Assembly (NCBI GenBank): GCA_902779645.1
Contig: CACZCH010000006.1
Coordinates: 19,635-83,634 of the forward strand
Direction of reading: 5' to 3'
DNA from: an uncultured bacterium
Lineage (GTDB): Bacteria > Cyanobacteriota > Vampirovibrionia > Gastranaerophilales > Gastranaerophilaceae
DNA: 64,000 nucleotides
The notes beneath the pieces are model-generated. The model was given only the letters and a program-made list of their open reading frames with translations. It ran no database searches and was not told the origin of the DNA. A program made the position numbers and the translations under genes. How positions within the stretch are numbered: the first letter of the stretch is position 1; the number at the start of each line of letters is the position of its first letter. Shown one piece after another: positions 63,512-64,000 of this stretch.

Positions 63512-63703
63512 ATGTCAGGACAAGTACACGGAGATTATGGTCACACAGTAAAAGCAAATGTTAAACACAATTATTCATCTGCTAAACCATCACAAAACAA
63601 AATTGCATTGTTTGGAAATAGTGGTGACAGTCACCAGCTTCAAAAAATTCTTGAAAGAAATGGCGGGAATGTTCCTATTGGCGGCGGAGCATTTATACAT
63701 TAA
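63512..63703 (+). CDS. small hypothetical protein
   Basis: 63 residues, rich in Gly, Asn, Ser and His, with no hydrophobic helix: MSGQVHGDYGHTVKANVKHN, a helical HQLQKILERNGG, and a final GGGAFIH. AAAGGA lies about 12 bases before the ATG. The upstream box and the hairpin after it (63795-63822) make a compact transcription unit. No known family. Its control by the same box as other genes suggests coregulation. Confidence 0.6.
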   Translation: MSGQVHGDYGHTVKANVKHNYSSAKPSQNKIALFGNSGDSHQLQKILERNGGNVPIGGGAFIH

Positions 63704-63794
63704 TCAAAATTTATAATCATAGAACGACTAAAAACTTTCTGGTCAAGTATGCCCGGTCAGACTTTCTATTATGTTTCAAATACAATATAGAATA

Positions 63795-63822
63795 CAGCGC
63801 TTTTCGTAATACGAAAAGCGCT
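63795..63822. terminator. perfect hairpin after the small gene
   Basis: AGCGCTTTTCGT / ACGAAAAGCGCT, a 12-bp perfect stem with an AAT loop. The following T tract is interrupted (ATATTATTTGATTTT), so termination strength is uncertain. Confidence 0.7.
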
Positions 63823-63911
63823 ATATTATTTGATTTTATTATTAACTTTCATTACGAAATTCCTATTTTTAAAAACTCGTCTTTACAAAACTTTACATTT
63901 GCACCTAAAAA

Positions 63912-63954
63912 AGGCAATTTCTGAAAAGTGAAATACTTTATATATATGTAAGCG
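63912..63954 (+). promoter_or_regulatory. AGGCAA box 3
   Basis: AGGCAATTTCTGAAAAGTGA followed by AATACTTTATATATATGTAA. Nearly identical to box 2, with TTTACAAAACTTTACA upstream. It precedes the partial gene at the right end by about 23 bases. Confidence 0.65.
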
Positions 63955-63976
63955 ATATTCAAGGAGAGTAAAACAG

Positions 63977-64000
63977 ATGTTATTCACACTAAACACCATT
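63977..64000 (+). CDS. 5' end of a gene running off the window (partial)
   Basis: ATG 63977 with AAGGAG 10 bases before it opens a frame (MLFTLNTI) that is still open at the last base. Eight residues are too few to identify. The start is supported by the ribosome-binding site and by the strong AGGCAA box just upstream. Confidence 0.55.

Overview
The window looks like a chromosomal segment of an AT-rich, diderm, flagellated or formerly flagellated anaerobe. The best fit is the non-photosynthetic cyanobacterial relatives (Gastranaerophilales / Melainabacteria type). The clues are: an atpD-atpC pair standing apart from the rest of the ATP synthase genes, as in cyanobacteria; a Ski2/Mtr4-like helicase with a C-terminal DSHCT-like region; [FeFe]-hydrogenase maturation genes hydE, hydF and hydG; a two-partner-secretion outer-membrane transporter; and a flagellin. 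This taxonomic call is inference from gene content; no 16S gene is present. I saw no tRNA, rRNA, insertion sequence, prophage or CRISPR array.

Layout. 0-3 kb: tail of an unknown gene, ylxR and infB. 3-8 kb, minus strand: an O-methyltransferase, a beta-propeller protein, dnaJ, grpE, adk. 8-12 kb, minus: hydE-hydF-hydG and the TM1266-type hydrogenase regulator behind a structured leader. 12-15 kb: two lineage-type hypotheticals, one carrying a Cys-His-Asp triad. 15-21 kb: helicase, PAP2 phosphatase, a RipA-like membrane protein, ftsH, a small protein. 21-31 kb, plus: TPS transporter, then smc, scpA, scpB (condensin), a metzincin-TPR protein, an NrtR-like regulator and secG. 31-37 kb: vWA protein, clpB, a glycosyltransferase, an ECF sigma and anti-sigma pair. 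37-48 kb: a cluster of large unusual proteins dominated by a 2209-residue protein that combines an EF-hand, hydrophobic segments, a RelA/SpoT-like region and a C-terminal calpain-type protease. 48-58 kb: site-2 protease, rsmA, glutamate-cysteine ligase, atpD, atpC, flagellin, ftsY, nusB, deoB. 58-64 kb: small hypotheticals, an ADP-forming acyl-CoA synthetase, a large SRP RNA, and a short secretion- or motility-linked looking small gene.

The most interesting signals are regulatory and architectural. (1) The giant calpain/RelA-like gene has a sigma-28 (FliA/SigD)-like promoter, which ties it to the motility regulon. (2) A conserved box of about 43 bp (AGGCAA, then a small palindrome, then ACTTTATATA) occurs four times: before the gene divergent from the giant gene, before two small genes at the right end, and on the minus strand at 54.4 kb, where it is followed by a terminator and so defines a candidate small RNA with complementarity to the flagellin ribosome-binding site. 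(3) A short tandem repeat of TATTTACCCC / GGGGTAAATA type is scattered over seven loci, two of them inside reading frames, where it encodes the same peptide (EGVNKGV). (4) Several unrelated hypotheticals share a short N-terminal (I/N)F(K/Q/N/S)G-like motif. (5) A TTTGTTACAAA palindrome recurs in promoter regions.

Housekeeping genes, with their motifs and gene order, are firm. The functions proposed for the giant protein, the Cys-His-Asp proteins, the small RNA and the boxes are hypotheses.
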